From Massilia arenae (GTDB taxonomy: Bacteria > Pseudomonadota > Gammaproteobacteria > Burkholderiales > Burkholderiaceae_D), in assembly GCF_008014745.1 (NCBI RefSeq), contig NZ_VPFD01000006.1, forward strand, positions 62,001 to 126,000: a stretch of DNA of 64,000 nucleotides. Reading direction: 5' to 3'. Below, piece by piece: positions 16,871-26,178 of this stretch (the first letter of the stretch is position 1; each line of letters opens with the position of its first letter). The notes below the pieces were generated by a model. It made no database searches and was not told where the DNA came from. It worked only from the letters and a program-made list of their open reading frames with translations. A program made the position numbers and the translations under genes.

Positions 16871-19864
16871 ATGAGACAGTTGAACAAGTCGGCCATTGCC
16901 GTGGGCGTCGCACATCTGTGCTGGTTGTCGGCAGCCTTCGCCCAGGAACCCGCGCCAGCGGCTCCCCAGGTAGTCACGGTCACCGGCCAGCGCGCCGCCC
17001 TCGACAGTGCCCAGCAACTCAAGAAGAACTCGGACGAAGTCGTCGATTCGATCGTCGCCGAGGACATCGGCAAACTGCCCGACAAATCCATTACCGAAGT
17101 GCTGCAGCGCATACCGGGCGTGACCATCGACCGCACCATGTCGCGCGCCGATCCCGAGCACTTCTCGGTCGAAGGCTCGGGCGTGTCGATCCGCGGCCTC
17201 TCCTGGGTACGCTCGGAACTGAACGGCCGCGATTCCTTCTCGTCCACCGGCGGCCGGGCCCTGAACTTCGAGGACGTGCCGCCCGAGCTGATGGCCGGCA
17301 TCGACGTCTACAAGAACCCGTCGGCCGAGCAAATCGAAGGCGGGATCTCGGGCCTGGTCAACCTGCGCACCGCCCTGCCGTTCGACATCAAGGGCCAGCG
17401 CATCTCGGGCAGCATCGAAGGCACGTATTCCGAGCTCAAGAAAGGCAAGGCCCGCCCCGCCGGCTCGCTCCTGTATTCGAACCGCTGGCAGACCGGCATC
17501 GGCGAGTTCGGCGCCCTGGTCAACTTCGCCAGCTCGCGCAGCGTGACCCGCACCGACGCCTTCCAGGTCGAACCGTATTATCCGGTCGCCGGCGCCGAGC
17601 CTGGCCGCACCGTGTGGATCCCGAAAGGCGCGCAGTGGCGCACGCTGGACTTCGACCGCAAGCGCCAGGGCACCTACGGCGCGCTGCAGTGGAAGAAGGA
17701 CAATACCCTCAAGAGCCACCTGACCTGGTTCCGCTCCAAATACGATATGCGCTGGGACGAGAATGCGCTGTTCTCGGCCGAAGGCACGCCGACTAATCTG
17801 CGCGTGAGCAATGGCGTGTACGACGCCAATGGCGCCTTCCTGAGCGGCACCATCACCAACCCGACCGCCGGCAGCATCGAGTACGCCAATAACGCCCGCA
17901 CCGCGACCCGCGACTCGGTCACCACCGACATCGCCTGGAACGTCGAATGGAAGCCGGCCACCAACTGGACCTTCACCTCGGACTTCCAGCACGTGAAGGC
18001 GCGTTCGGAAGGCTTCGATTCGACAGTGGCCCTCGGCACGCTGATGCCGGAGCTGAACCTGGACGTGACGGGCTCGCTGCCGCGCATCACCTTCAGCCCG
18101 GCGCAGGCGGCGGCGATGAGCGATCCCAACAACTTCTTCTGGGCGTTCTCGCAGGAACACCTGGACCGCAGCGTGGCCGAGCAGAAGGCGTGGAAAGGCG
18201 ACGTCAAATACGACTTCGACCACCCGGTGCTGCGCGACCTGCGGATCGGCGTGCGCCTCACCGACCGCGACGCCAAGACCATCGTCTCGAATCCCGACTA
18301 CCACTGGGTCGGCATCTCGCAGCGCTGGATGATGCCGTGGCAGATCAATAATCTGGCTTATCTGAGCGACCCGCGCTTCCAGGCCCCGACCACCGTCAAT
18401 CAGTTCAACAACTTCTTCAACGGTGACGCCAGCGTTCCGGCGATCATCTTCCCTGCGTCGTCGGTGACCGCCGGCTTCCCCGCCAGCTACTCCCAGCTGC
18501 ACAGCTTCCACGACATCCTGTGCGCCGAAGCCGGCAACAGCTGCACGCCATGGACGCCGGCCGCCTTCGGCGAAGCCAACCCGTCGGGCGACAACGAGCA
18601 GTCCGAGAAGACCAAGGCGGCCTACGCCCAGTTGCGCTTCGCCTTCGACGACCTGCGCTTCCCGGTGGACGGCAACGTCGGCCTGCGCTACGTGAAGACC
18701 GATTCGGATTCGTATGGCTACACCGTCTACAACTCGACCTTCGTCGTTCCGCCGGGCGGCACCACGGGTCTGCCAGTGCCAGTGATCGCCCCGTTCGCCG
18801 GCCGCGACGACTACAGGAACAGCTACCACAACTGGCTGCCGAGCCTGAACCTGCGGCTCAAGGCCAGCGACGAGCTGCAGTTCCGCTTCGCCATCGGCAA
18901 GGGCATGTCGCGCCCGAACTTCGACCAGCTGCAGGCCTATACCACCCTAAGCCAGAACGTGACCAGCACCACCACCGGCAACGGGGCCGGGCAAGTCACC
19001 AACGTGACCTCGATCGGCCATGTCGGCGAGGCAAAGGGCAATGCACTGCTGCGTCCTATCACCTCGCGCAACATCGACCTGACCGCGGAATGGTACTTCG
19101 CCAAGGCCGGTTCGCTCACGGTCGGCCTGTTCGACAAGCGCCTGCGCGACATCATCATCAAGCAGAGCTCCTTCTACCAGCTGACCGACTCGGCCGGACG
19201 TGCAATCGATTTCAATGTCTCCACGCCGGTGAACGGCGCACGCGGCAGCGCGCGCGGCGTCGAAGTCGCCTACCAGCAGTACTTCGACCGCCTGCCGGGC
19301 TGGCTGGCGGGCTTCGGGGTGCAGGCCAACTACACCCACGTCAAGACCAAGCGCGACCTGTACAACCCGGTGTTCTCGCCCTGGTGCACGGCTGGCAACA
19401 ACGCGGCCAACCTGAACCTGAACCTCAACGGTTGCGACACCGACGGCCGCACCTTCGGCGACCTGCCGCTGGAATACATGTCGCGCAACTCCTACAACCT
19501 GGCGCTGCTGTACGACCGCGGTCCGTGGTCGGCGCGCCTGGCCTGGAGCTGGCGTTCGAAGAGCCTGCTGGGCAACAATAACAACGGCACCAATGGCACG
19601 AACGGTGTCGACAGCAACCCGGACAGCCCGACCTTCGGACAGAGCGTGGTCGCCTGGGGCTTGCCGATCTGGGCCGACGACTATGGCCAGCTCGACGGTG
19701 GCGTCAGCTACAAGTTCAACGACAACTACCGCATCGACTTCCAGGCGCAGAACCTGACCGATGCGAAGTACAAGCAGATCATGACCCACCACATCGGCGA
19801 CAAGGGCCGCGCGTGGTTCGTGACGGGTCCGCGCTACAGCGTGCGTCTCGGCGTGTCGTTCTAA
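16871..19864 (+). CDS. TonB-dependent receptor, probable xyloglucan oligosaccharide importer
   Basis: A 997-residue outer-membrane protein. A signal peptide ends near AFAQ (residue 25), followed by the TonB-box-like VVTVTGQR and a plug domain (SITEVLQRIPGVTIDR to SGLVNLRTALPF). The rest is the 22-strand barrel, ending with ...YSVRLGVSF and the terminal Phe needed for barrel assembly. The plug signature fits the large carbohydrate-type receptors of Xanthomonas and Caulobacter. It is the first gene of an operon with GH3, an AraC-like regulator and GH39. In Cellvibrio such a receptor accompanies xyloglucan hydrolases; the substrate here is inferred from that and from neighbouring enzymes. Confidence 0.9.
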   Translation: MRQLNKSAIAVGVAHLCWLSAAFAQEPAPAAPQVVTVTGQRAALDSAQQLKKNSDEVVDSIVAEDIGKLPDKSITEVLQRIPGVTIDRTMSRADPEHFSVEGSGVSIRGLSWVRSELNGRDSFSSTGGRALNFEDVPPELMAGIDVYKNPSAEQIEGGISGLVNLRTALPFDIKGQRISGSIEGTYSELKKGKARPAGSLLYSNRWQTGIGEFGALVNFASSRSVTRTDAFQVEPYYPVAGAEPGRTVWIPKGAQWRTLDFDRKRQGTYGALQWKKDNTLKSHLTWFRSKYDMRWDENALFSAEGTPTNLRVSNGVYDANGAFLSGTITNPTAGSIEYANNARTATRDSVTTDIAWNVEWKPATNWTFTSDFQHVKARSEGFDSTVALGTLMPELNLDVTGSLPRITFSPAQAAAMSDPNNFFWAFSQEHLDRSVAEQKAWKGDVKYDFDHPVLRDLRIGVRLTDRDAKTIVSNPDYHWVGISQRWMMPWQINNLAYLSDPRFQAPTTVNQFNNFFNGDASVPAIIFPASSVTAGFPASYSQLHSFHDILCAEAGNSCTPWTPAAFGEANPSGDNEQSEKTKAAYAQLRFAFDDLRFPVDGNVGLRYVKTDSDSYGYTVYNSTFVVPPGGTTGLPVPVIAPFAGRDDYRNSYHNWLPSLNLRLKASDELQFRFAIGKGMSRPNFDQLQAYTTLSQNVTSTTTGNGAGQVTNVTSIGHVGEAKGNALLRPITSRNIDLTAEWYFAKAGSLTVGLFDKRLRDIIIKQSSFYQLTDSAGRAIDFNVSTPVNGARGSARGVEVAYQQYFDRLPGWLAGFGVQANYTHVKTKRDLYNPVFSPWCTAGNNAANLNLNLNGCDTDGRTFGDLPLEYMSRNSYNLALLYDRGPWSARLAWSWRSKSLLGNNNNGTNGTNGVDSNPDSPTFGQSVVAWGLPIWADDYGQLDGGVSYKFNDNYRIDFQAQNLTDAKYKQIMTHHIGDKGRAWFVTGPRYSVRLGVSF

Positions 19865-19937
19865 GTTGAGCGAGCCGGCCACGCACGTCCTTCATGGGCG
19901 GCGCGGCCATCAAACAAGAAGATAAGGAGACAACAAT

Positions 19938-22130
19938 ATGCAGCAAGCTTTGCCGAACGCCCGCTGGGCCATTGCCCTCGCCGCCGCCTGCGCCGTCCAG
20001 TGCGCGCAAGCAGCCCCCGACGACGCCCAGCAACGCGCGGCAAAACTGGTGAGCCAGATGACCATCGACGAAAAGATCGGCATGGTGTTCGGCCAGTTCG
20101 GCACCGAATTCCAGGGCAAGCAGCCGCCCGCCGAGGCGCTGGTGCAGTCGGCCGGCTATATCAAGGGTATCGAACGCCTGGGCATCACCCCGCAGTGGCT
20201 GACCGACGCCGGCATCGGCGTCGCCTCGCAACCGGGCAAGCAGACGCGCCTGCGCACCTCGCTGCCGGCGGGGATCGCCACCGCCGCCACCTGGAACCCC
20301 GCGCTGGCCTTCAAGGGCGCGGCCATGATCGGAAAGGAAGCGCGCCTGTCGGGCTTTAACGTGATGCTGGGCGGGAGCGTCAACCTGGCGCGCGAGCCGC
20401 GCAACGGCCGCAACTTCGAGTACACCGGCGAAGACCCGTTGCTGGCCGGGATCATGGCCGGCGAACAGATTCGCGGCGTGCAGTCGAACCACGTGATCTC
20501 GACCATCAAGCACTACGCCTACAACGACCAGGAGACGGGCCGCAACCACCTGAACGTCAAGATCGACGACGCGGCCGGCCGCATGTCCGACCTGCTGGCC
20601 TTCCAGATCGCCATCGAACGCGGCAATCCGGGCTCGGTCATGTGCTCGTACAATCGCATCGGCGGCGTGTACGGCTGCGAGAACGACCACCTGCTGAACA
20701 AGGTGCTCAAGCGCGACTGGGGCTATAAAGGCTACGTGATGTCCGACTGGGGCGCCGTCCATTCGACCATCCCGGCGGCGCTGGCAGGCCTGGACCAGCA
20801 GTCCGGCTACCCATTCGACAAATCGCCTTACTTCGATGGCGCGCTGAAAGAGGCGGTGCAGAACGGCCACGTGCCGGAACAGCGCCTGGACGATATGGTG
20901 GCGCGCATCCTGTGGGCGATGGGCGCGCACGGCGTGCTGGATAATCCAGTGAAGGTCCGCGACAAGGACATCGATTACGCCGCCCACGGCCGCATCTCGC
21001 AGGAAGACGCCGAGGAAGGCATCGTCCTGCTCAAGAATACGGGCAATGTACTGCCCTTGGCCCCGGGATTGAAACGGATCGCCATCATCGGCGGCCACGC
21101 CAACAAGGGCGTGCTGTCCGGCGGCGGCTCGGCCCAGGTCTATCCGCGCGGCGGCATGGCGGTGCCGAACGAGGGACCGGCGGCCTGGCCGGGGCCGATG
21201 GTCTATCTGCCAGGATCGCCGATGCAGGCCCTGGCCCGCCGCAGCAAGGCCAAGCTCGACTGGCATGACGGCAAGGATGCGGCAGGCGCCGCGAAGGTCG
21301 CCGCCGGCGCCGACGTGGTGCTGGTGTTCGCGACCCAGTGGACCTCGGAGGCGAACGACGTGCCGAATCTCTCGCTGCCGAACGCACAAGATGCGCTGAT
21401 CGCCGCTGTTGCGAAAGCCAATCCGAGCACGGTGGTGGTGCTGCAGACCGGCACTCCGGTGACGATGCCGTGGGTGGACGCCGTGGCCGGGGTGGTCCAG
21501 GCCTGGTATCCGGGTACGAATGGCGGCGAAGCGATCGCACGCGTGCTGAGCGGCGAAGTGGATGCCTCTGGACGCCTGCCTCAGACCTTCCCGCTGTCCG
21601 AGAGCCAGCTGCCGCGCCCGAAACTCGATGGCCTGGATTTGCCCAAGGACAGCCGCTTCGACGTGGACTACGACATCGAAGGCGCGGCGGTGGGCTACAA
21701 ATGGTTCGACCTGAAGGGCATCAAACCGCTGTTCGCCTTCGGCCACGGCCTGTCGTACACCAGCTTCACCTACACCAATCTCAAGGCCGAGGCGGCGGAC
21801 GGCGGTATCCAGGTCAGCTTCGACACCGTCAACAGCGGCGCCCGCGCCGGCAAGGCGGTACCGCAAGTGTATGTGTCGAAGGACGGCGCCGGCTGGGAAG
21901 CGCCCAAGCGCCTGGGCGGCTGGGACAAGCTGGCCCTGAATGCCGGCGAGCGCCGCGCCAGCAAGGTCGCCGTCGACCCGCGCACGCTGGCGGTGTTCGA
22001 TGCCGCGTCGAACCGCTGGAAGACAGCGGCCGGCGAATACCGCGTGATGCTCGCGACAGCTGCCGATGCGCCGGTGCAGACGGTGACCGTGCGCCTTCCG
22101 GCGCGCGAGTTCGCGGCCGGAGCACGCTAA
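19938..22130 (+). CDS. GH3 beta-glucosidase, exported
   Basis: A 730-residue glycoside hydrolase with a signal peptide (residues 1-25). The GH3 TIM-barrel is recognised by IGVASQPGKQTRLRTSLPAG, FEYTGEDPLLAG and the nucleophile Asp in GYVMSDWGAVHS; the alpha/beta sandwich domain (IAIIGGHANKGVLSGGGSAQV) and the C-terminal fibronectin-like domain (ALNAGERRASKVAVDPRTLAVFD) follow. It would release glucose from beta-linked cello- or xyloglucan-derived oligosaccharides in the periplasm. The start has AAGGAG eight bases upstream, 73 bases after the receptor stop. Exact linkage preference is not deducible. Confidence 0.93.
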   Translation: MQQALPNARWAIALAAACAVQCAQAAPDDAQQRAAKLVSQMTIDEKIGMVFGQFGTEFQGKQPPAEALVQSAGYIKGIERLGITPQWLTDAGIGVASQPGKQTRLRTSLPAGIATAATWNPALAFKGAAMIGKEARLSGFNVMLGGSVNLAREPRNGRNFEYTGEDPLLAGIMAGEQIRGVQSNHVISTIKHYAYNDQETGRNHLNVKIDDAAGRMSDLLAFQIAIERGNPGSVMCSYNRIGGVYGCENDHLLNKVLKRDWGYKGYVMSDWGAVHSTIPAALAGLDQQSGYPFDKSPYFDGALKEAVQNGHVPEQRLDDMVARILWAMGAHGVLDNPVKVRDKDIDYAAHGRISQEDAEEGIVLLKNTGNVLPLAPGLKRIAIIGGHANKGVLSGGGSAQVYPRGGMAVPNEGPAAWPGPMVYLPGSPMQALARRSKAKLDWHDGKDAAGAAKVAAGADVVLVFATQWTSEANDVPNLSLPNAQDALIAAVAKANPSTVVVLQTGTPVTMPWVDAVAGVVQAWYPGTNGGEAIARVLSGEVDASGRLPQTFPLSESQLPRPKLDGLDLPKDSRFDVDYDIEGAAVGYKWFDLKGIKPLFAFGHGLSYTSFTYTNLKAEAADGGIQVSFDTVNSGARAGKAVPQVYVSKDGAGWEAPKRLGGWDKLALNAGERRASKVAVDPRTLAVFDAASNRWKTAAGEYRVMLATAADAPVQTVTVRLPAREFAAGAR

Positions 22131-22139
22131 GGGTACGCC

Positions 22140-23429
22140 ATGCACGCCTTCCAACGCCGGGCGCTGCTGGCCTTCGTGGCGCTGCTCATCGCGAGCGTCC
22201 TCATGGGCCTCGCCGGCTATCGGCGCAGCTTCCTCGACGTTGCTCTCTTGAGCAGTCCGGGAGACAGCCAGGCGGCCTGGCGTGTCCGTCCGGGTGTCGA
22301 TGCCTCGGTCGGCGGCGCCTCCAGCGTGCGGGTGCTCGACGACGGCCGGCGCCTGCGCATGGCGCTGAACGTCGCCAGCGGCACGGCCTATCCGTACGCC
22401 GAAGCCAACCTGTTCTTCCTGGGACCGGATGGAGAACCGGTGCATGCCGACCTGACGCGGTATGCCTCGGTGTCCTTCGTCGCCACCTGCGCGCCGCAGA
22501 ATACCCTGTCGCTGGTGGCGCCGACCTTCGAGGAGGGTCTGTCCCGGCGCGGGGATCCGGCCAGCTACCGCGCTCCCTCAAGCTTCTTTTCCTGCAGTGA
22601 GCAAGGCAGCCGGGTCGAACTGGACCTGACGCGGATGGAGACGCCGCAATGGTGGTTCGCCCATGCGGGGCTGCCGCTGTCGCGCCAATCCTATCGCCTG
22701 GACCAGGTGCCCAAACTCGCCATCGGCAGCACCTTCCAGACGCCGCGCGACGTGCCGCTGGTGGTCGATGTCAGCAGCCTCACCTTGCACGGCCGCGACC
22801 TGCGCTGGATCTTCGCCCCCGGGGCGCTTGTGCTGCTGGCCTGGGCCGGCTTCGGCCTGTGGCTGTTCCGCGCCCACGCGCGCGCTCTGCGCCGCGAACT
22901 GCAGGACAAGCTGCAGAAGGACTTGCCAATCGTGGCCTACCAGCAGCTCTCGCTCGAACTGCCGCTCGAGCCGCGCCGTGACCGCGAAAAGGCGGCCATC
23001 CTGCAGGCGATGGCGAGCCGCTATGCCGAGGCCGATCTGGACCTGGAAGCCGTGGTGCAGGCCGCCGCCGTCAACCGCAACAAGGTCAACGAGATCCTCA
23101 AGGCCGAATTGGGTTTTACCTTCACCGGCTACCTGAACAAGCTGCGCCTTACCGAGGCGGCGCGCCTGCTGGCCGAGAAGGGATCGGCCACGGTCTCCGA
23201 GATTGCGTACACGGTCGGCTACAACAACGCCTCTTACTTCAACAAGTTGTTCCGGCAGGAGTATGGCTGCACGCCGAAGGCGTTCCGTGCTTCGCTTGCG
23301 GGCGCGCCCGATGCTGCCCAGCAAGCTGAAACGTCCGGCACGATTGCTTCAACTATCCGCATGGACCACGCCGCAAGAGCCAGCCCGACGTATGCTGGCA
23401 CTTCGTCCTGTTCACCATCAGAGAGTTGA
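22140..23429 (+). CDS. Membrane-spanning AraC-type transcription regulator with periplasmic sensor
   Basis: A 429-residue protein of unusual design. Membrane helix 1 is at residues 8-26, a roughly 195-residue periplasmic, beta-rich domain with no family I recognise follows, and helix 2 (WIFAPGALVLLAWAGFGLWLF) lies at 223-243. The cytosolic end, after a short linker, is an AraC DNA-binding domain (about 285-385) with two helix-turn-helix units: DLEAVVQAAAVNRNKVNEIL and TVSEIAYTVGYNNASYFNKLFRQEYG. A one-component transmembrane sensor is the natural reading. Lying between the GH3 and GH39 genes (gaps of 9 and 3 bases), it probably senses a periplasmic oligosaccharide and controls this operon. 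Confidence 0.88.
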   Translation: MHAFQRRALLAFVALLIASVLMGLAGYRRSFLDVALLSSPGDSQAAWRVRPGVDASVGGASSVRVLDDGRRLRMALNVASGTAYPYAEANLFFLGPDGEPVHADLTRYASVSFVATCAPQNTLSLVAPTFEEGLSRRGDPASYRAPSSFFSCSEQGSRVELDLTRMETPQWWFAHAGLPLSRQSYRLDQVPKLAIGSTFQTPRDVPLVVDVSSLTLHGRDLRWIFAPGALVLLAWAGFGLWLFRAHARALRRELQDKLQKDLPIVAYQQLSLELPLEPRRDREKAAILQAMASRYAEADLDLEAVVQAAAVNRNKVNEILKAELGFTFTGYLNKLRLTEAARLLAEKGSATVSEIAYTVGYNNASYFNKLFRQEYGCTPKAFRASLAGAPDAAQQAETSGTIASTIRMDHAARASPTYAGTSSCSPSES

Positions 23430-23432
23430 CCC

Positions 23433-25013
23433 ATGAAGCAGAAGCGCCTCCTGCACGCCGTCGTCGCGGCGCTGTGCGCCCTTCCCTTCGCCCTACCCCT
23501 GGCCGCGCAGGCGCAGCAGCGCACTATCGACGTCGACGTCACCCAGGTGCAGGGCAAGCTCGATCGCATGTTCAACCTGTCGGTCGGCGCGGGCCGCGCC
23601 AACGAGGGCTTGCGCGCCGACTGGCAACAGCAACTGGCCGAGATCCGGCGCGATGCGGGCTTTCGCTATATCCGCTTCCATGGCCTCCTGACCGACGACA
23701 TGGCCGTGTACAAGATCGACGCCCAGGGCAAGGAACAGTACAACTTCCAGTACATCGATTCGCTGTTCGACTACCTACTCTCGATCGGCATCAAGCCCCT
23801 CGTGGAGCTGGGTTTCATGCCCAATGCCATGGCCAGCGGCACCAAGACCATCTTCTGGTGGCGCGGCAACGTCACGCCGCCGCGCGATTATGGCCAGTGG
23901 GAGCGCCTGATCGAGGCCCTCACGCGGCACTGGACCGAACGCTACGGCCGCGACGAGGTGGCAAGCTGGTACTTCGAGGTGTGGAACGAACCGAACCTGG
24001 ACGGCTTCTGGGCCGGCACCCAGGACGAGTACTTCAAGCTGTACGCGCATGCGGCCCGCGCGGTCAAGCGCGTCGATCCGTCCTACCGGGTCGGCGGGCC
24101 GGCCACCGCCGGCGCGGCCTGGATTCCCGAGATGATCACTTATGCTGACAAGAACAAGGTGCCGCTGGACTTCGTCAGCACCCACTCCTACGGCGTGAGC
24201 CAGGGCTTTCTGGACGAATTCGGCACCACCGGGACGATCCTGAGCCGCGACGACATGGCGGTGGCCAGCGACGTGCTCAAGAACCGCAAGGAAATCGCCG
24301 CTTCCACCATGCCGAAACTCGAGCTGCACTATACCGAGTGGAGTTCGTCGTACACCCCAGCCGATCCGACCCACGACAGCTACCACCAGGCCGCCTACAT
24401 CCTCAAGAAGCTCAAGCAGAGCAGCGGCGCGGTGCAGTCGATGTCGTACTGGGTGTTTACCGATATCTTCGAAGAGCCCGGTCCGCGCTTCGAGGCCTTC
24501 CACGGCGGCTTCGGCCTGATGAACACGCAAGGCATCAAGAAACCAGCCTATTTCGCCTACCAGTTCCTGAACCAGCTCGGCCACACGGAGTTGAAGAACG
24601 CCGACAAGGATTCCTGGGCGACGCTCGACGACAAGGGCAATGCCCAGGTCCTGTTATGGGACGTGACCCACACGCTGCCCGACAAGGTCAACAACCAGCA
24701 GTTCTACATCAAGGACTTGCCGCCGAAGCCCAAGGGCCAGGTCGCGGTGGCGCTGCGGGGCCTGAAGCCGGGCGCCTACGCGATGACCGTGTCGCAGGTC
24801 GGCTACAAGCAGAACGACGCCTTCACCGCCTATATCGGCATGGGTTCGCCGAAACAGCTGACGCGGCAGCAGGTCGCGACGCTCAAGGCACAGGCCACCG
24901 GCAAGCCGTCGCAACAAAAGACGGTCACCGTCGGCGCTGACGGAAGGCTGGCCACCAGCCTGCCGCTGCGCGAGAACGACGTCTATCTACTCCAGTTCGC
25001 CCCGGCAAAATGA
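23433..25013 (+). CDS. GH39 glycosidase, exported (beta-xylosidase-like)
   Basis: A 526-residue protein with a signal peptide cleaved near AQAQQ (residue 28). The TIM-barrel resembles GH39 beta-xylosidases: FRYIRFHGLLTDDM, WYFEVWNEPNLDGFW with the acid/base Glu, and ELHYTEWSSSY, whose Glu is the nucleophile. A beta domain follows to the C-terminus. It may remove xylose, or another side-chain sugar, from oligosaccharides in the periplasm. In xyloglucan the xylose is alpha-linked, so this enzyme may instead serve xylan or an arabinosylated decoration. Its start is 3 bases after the regulator stop. Confidence 0.88.
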   Translation: MKQKRLLHAVVAALCALPFALPLAAQAQQRTIDVDVTQVQGKLDRMFNLSVGAGRANEGLRADWQQQLAEIRRDAGFRYIRFHGLLTDDMAVYKIDAQGKEQYNFQYIDSLFDYLLSIGIKPLVELGFMPNAMASGTKTIFWWRGNVTPPRDYGQWERLIEALTRHWTERYGRDEVASWYFEVWNEPNLDGFWAGTQDEYFKLYAHAARAVKRVDPSYRVGGPATAGAAWIPEMITYADKNKVPLDFVSTHSYGVSQGFLDEFGTTGTILSRDDMAVASDVLKNRKEIAASTMPKLELHYTEWSSSYTPADPTHDSYHQAAYILKKLKQSSGAVQSMSYWVFTDIFEEPGPRFEAFHGGFGLMNTQGIKKPAYFAYQFLNQLGHTELKNADKDSWATLDDKGNAQVLLWDVTHTLPDKVNNQQFYIKDLPPKPKGQVAVALRGLKPGAYAMTVSQVGYKQNDAFTAYIGMGSPKQLTRQQVATLKAQATGKPSQQKTVTVGADGRLATSLPLRENDVYLLQFAPAK

Positions 25014-25017
25014 TGGG

Positions 25018-25767
25018 TCAGCCTCGCGCCAGGATGGCGGCGATCGCCGCATCCGAACGTTTATAGAACGCCGGCCATTCCTGGTCATAGCTCGCCCTCG
25101 CCTTTTGCGTGAGCACACCTCGCGAGGTGAATATGTGCAGCAGACTGCCATCGCGCTGGACGACGACCTCGGGCGTGACGATCTCTGACTCGATAACCTT
25201 CTCGCCCGGGTTCTTCGCAATGGGCGCGAAGCGGCCTGGGACTTCGATAACCTGGACCCGGCCGTCCGCTCCCTGCCGGATATGGATGATCTTCGTCTCT
25301 CCCGGCCCCATGGCGTCGCGCAGTCGCGTGACGCCCGCGTACGCCTCACGCGCCGCCCGGGCATCGAAGCCTCTTTGCAGCATGTCGATCACGACGCCGA
25401 AGCCGCCGAGGTATTTTGAGATGGCCGGGTCGACAGGCTGCGGCCGCTGGAGGCCTTGCCAGGCCATGCCGAGCATGTCGACCATGGCCGCGCTATCGAG
25501 CCCGGCCGCGGCGACTGGCGCGGCGACGTCCGGCGCCGAGGCCGTCGCCACGGCGGCGGCGGAGGTTTCGGTCGAGCTGGCAGTCACGGTCGACCCGGCA
25601 TCGGGAGTACGCGGATATGTCGCCGGACTGGCGGCAGGTTCATCCGCGGACTGCGGCGTCTTTACGTCCGCTTTGGCCGTCGACTGCGGCCACCAATCGA
25701 ATGCTGCGCAACCTGTCAGCCCAAGGACCGAGCTGGCGAGCACGATACGCGCCAAGAGCAATTTCAT
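25018..25767 (-). CDS. Lipoprotein of unknown function
   Basis: A 249-residue protein with a lipobox LTGC (Cys at about residue 20). Residues 25-85 are a low-complexity Ser/Thr/Ala/Pro stretch. The C-terminal half (about 90-249) looks folded, with LGGFGVVIDMLQRGFDARAAREAYAGVTRLR and IHIRQGADGRVQVIEVPGRFAP, but resembles no family I know. It is convergent with GH39, whose stop is 4 bases away. There is no obvious link to sugar use. Confidence 0.7.
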   Translation of the reverse strand: MKLLLARIVLASSVLGLTGCAAFDWWPQSTAKADVKTPQSADEPAASPATYPRTPDAGSTVTASSTETSAAAVATASAPDVAAPVAAAGLDSAAMVDMLGMAWQGLQRPQPVDPAISKYLGGFGVVIDMLQRGFDARAAREAYAGVTRLRDAMGPGETKIIHIRQGADGRVQVIEVPGRFAPIAKNPGEKVIESEIVTPEVVVQRDGSLLHIFTSRGVLTQKARASYDQEWPAFYKRSDAAIAAILARG

Positions 25768-25970
25768 CGCGACCTCCCTGAATATGCGTCGATAGAGGGA
25801 GCATCATGACGCGCAGCGCGGGCGGCACCTTATATCTATAACAAGCCAAGCGCCGGTTGGCACATCGTGGTGGTGAAGCATTGGCCTCGACATCCGACTA
25901 CGTTAGAATCGTGCAACGCTGATCGCATCGATCCAGCGCTCACTGGTCACGCAACAATACGGGAAACGAT

Positions 25971-26171
25971 ATGGCAAAGAAGGAAGAAGAACTGGACGAA
26001 GAAACATTGGCGTTCATCCAGTGGTGCATCGAAGTGGAAGGTTTCCTGGTCGCCGGCGGCGCCACCGTCAAGGAGGCCCAGGATCACATCGAGGAAGAGA
26101 TCGAGTGGTTCACCGACCAGTTCTACGATTCGCTCACGCCTGAAGAGGCAGCGAAGGAAGCACTGGCCTGA
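25971..26171 (+). CDS. Small acidic hypothetical protein
   Basis: A 66-residue, strongly acidic protein, mostly helical in appearance (KKEEELDEETLAFIQWCIEVEG, then DHIEEEIEWFTDQFYDSL). It has no signal peptide or membrane helix. I do not recognise the family. The start follows GGGAAACGAT, a weak ribosome-binding site. It is convergent with the truncated RlmI-like gene, whose end is 7 bases away. Confidence 0.6.
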   Translation: MAKKEEELDEETLAFIQWCIEVEGFLVAGGATVKEAQDHIEEEIEWFTDQFYDSLTPEEAAKEALA

Positions 26172-26178
26172 AAACCGC

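Noticed and set aside
19779..22445. Long minus-strand open frame opposite the GH3 gene
   Set aside because: Antisense shadow; composition unlike a folded protein and GH3 motifs are clear on the plus strand.
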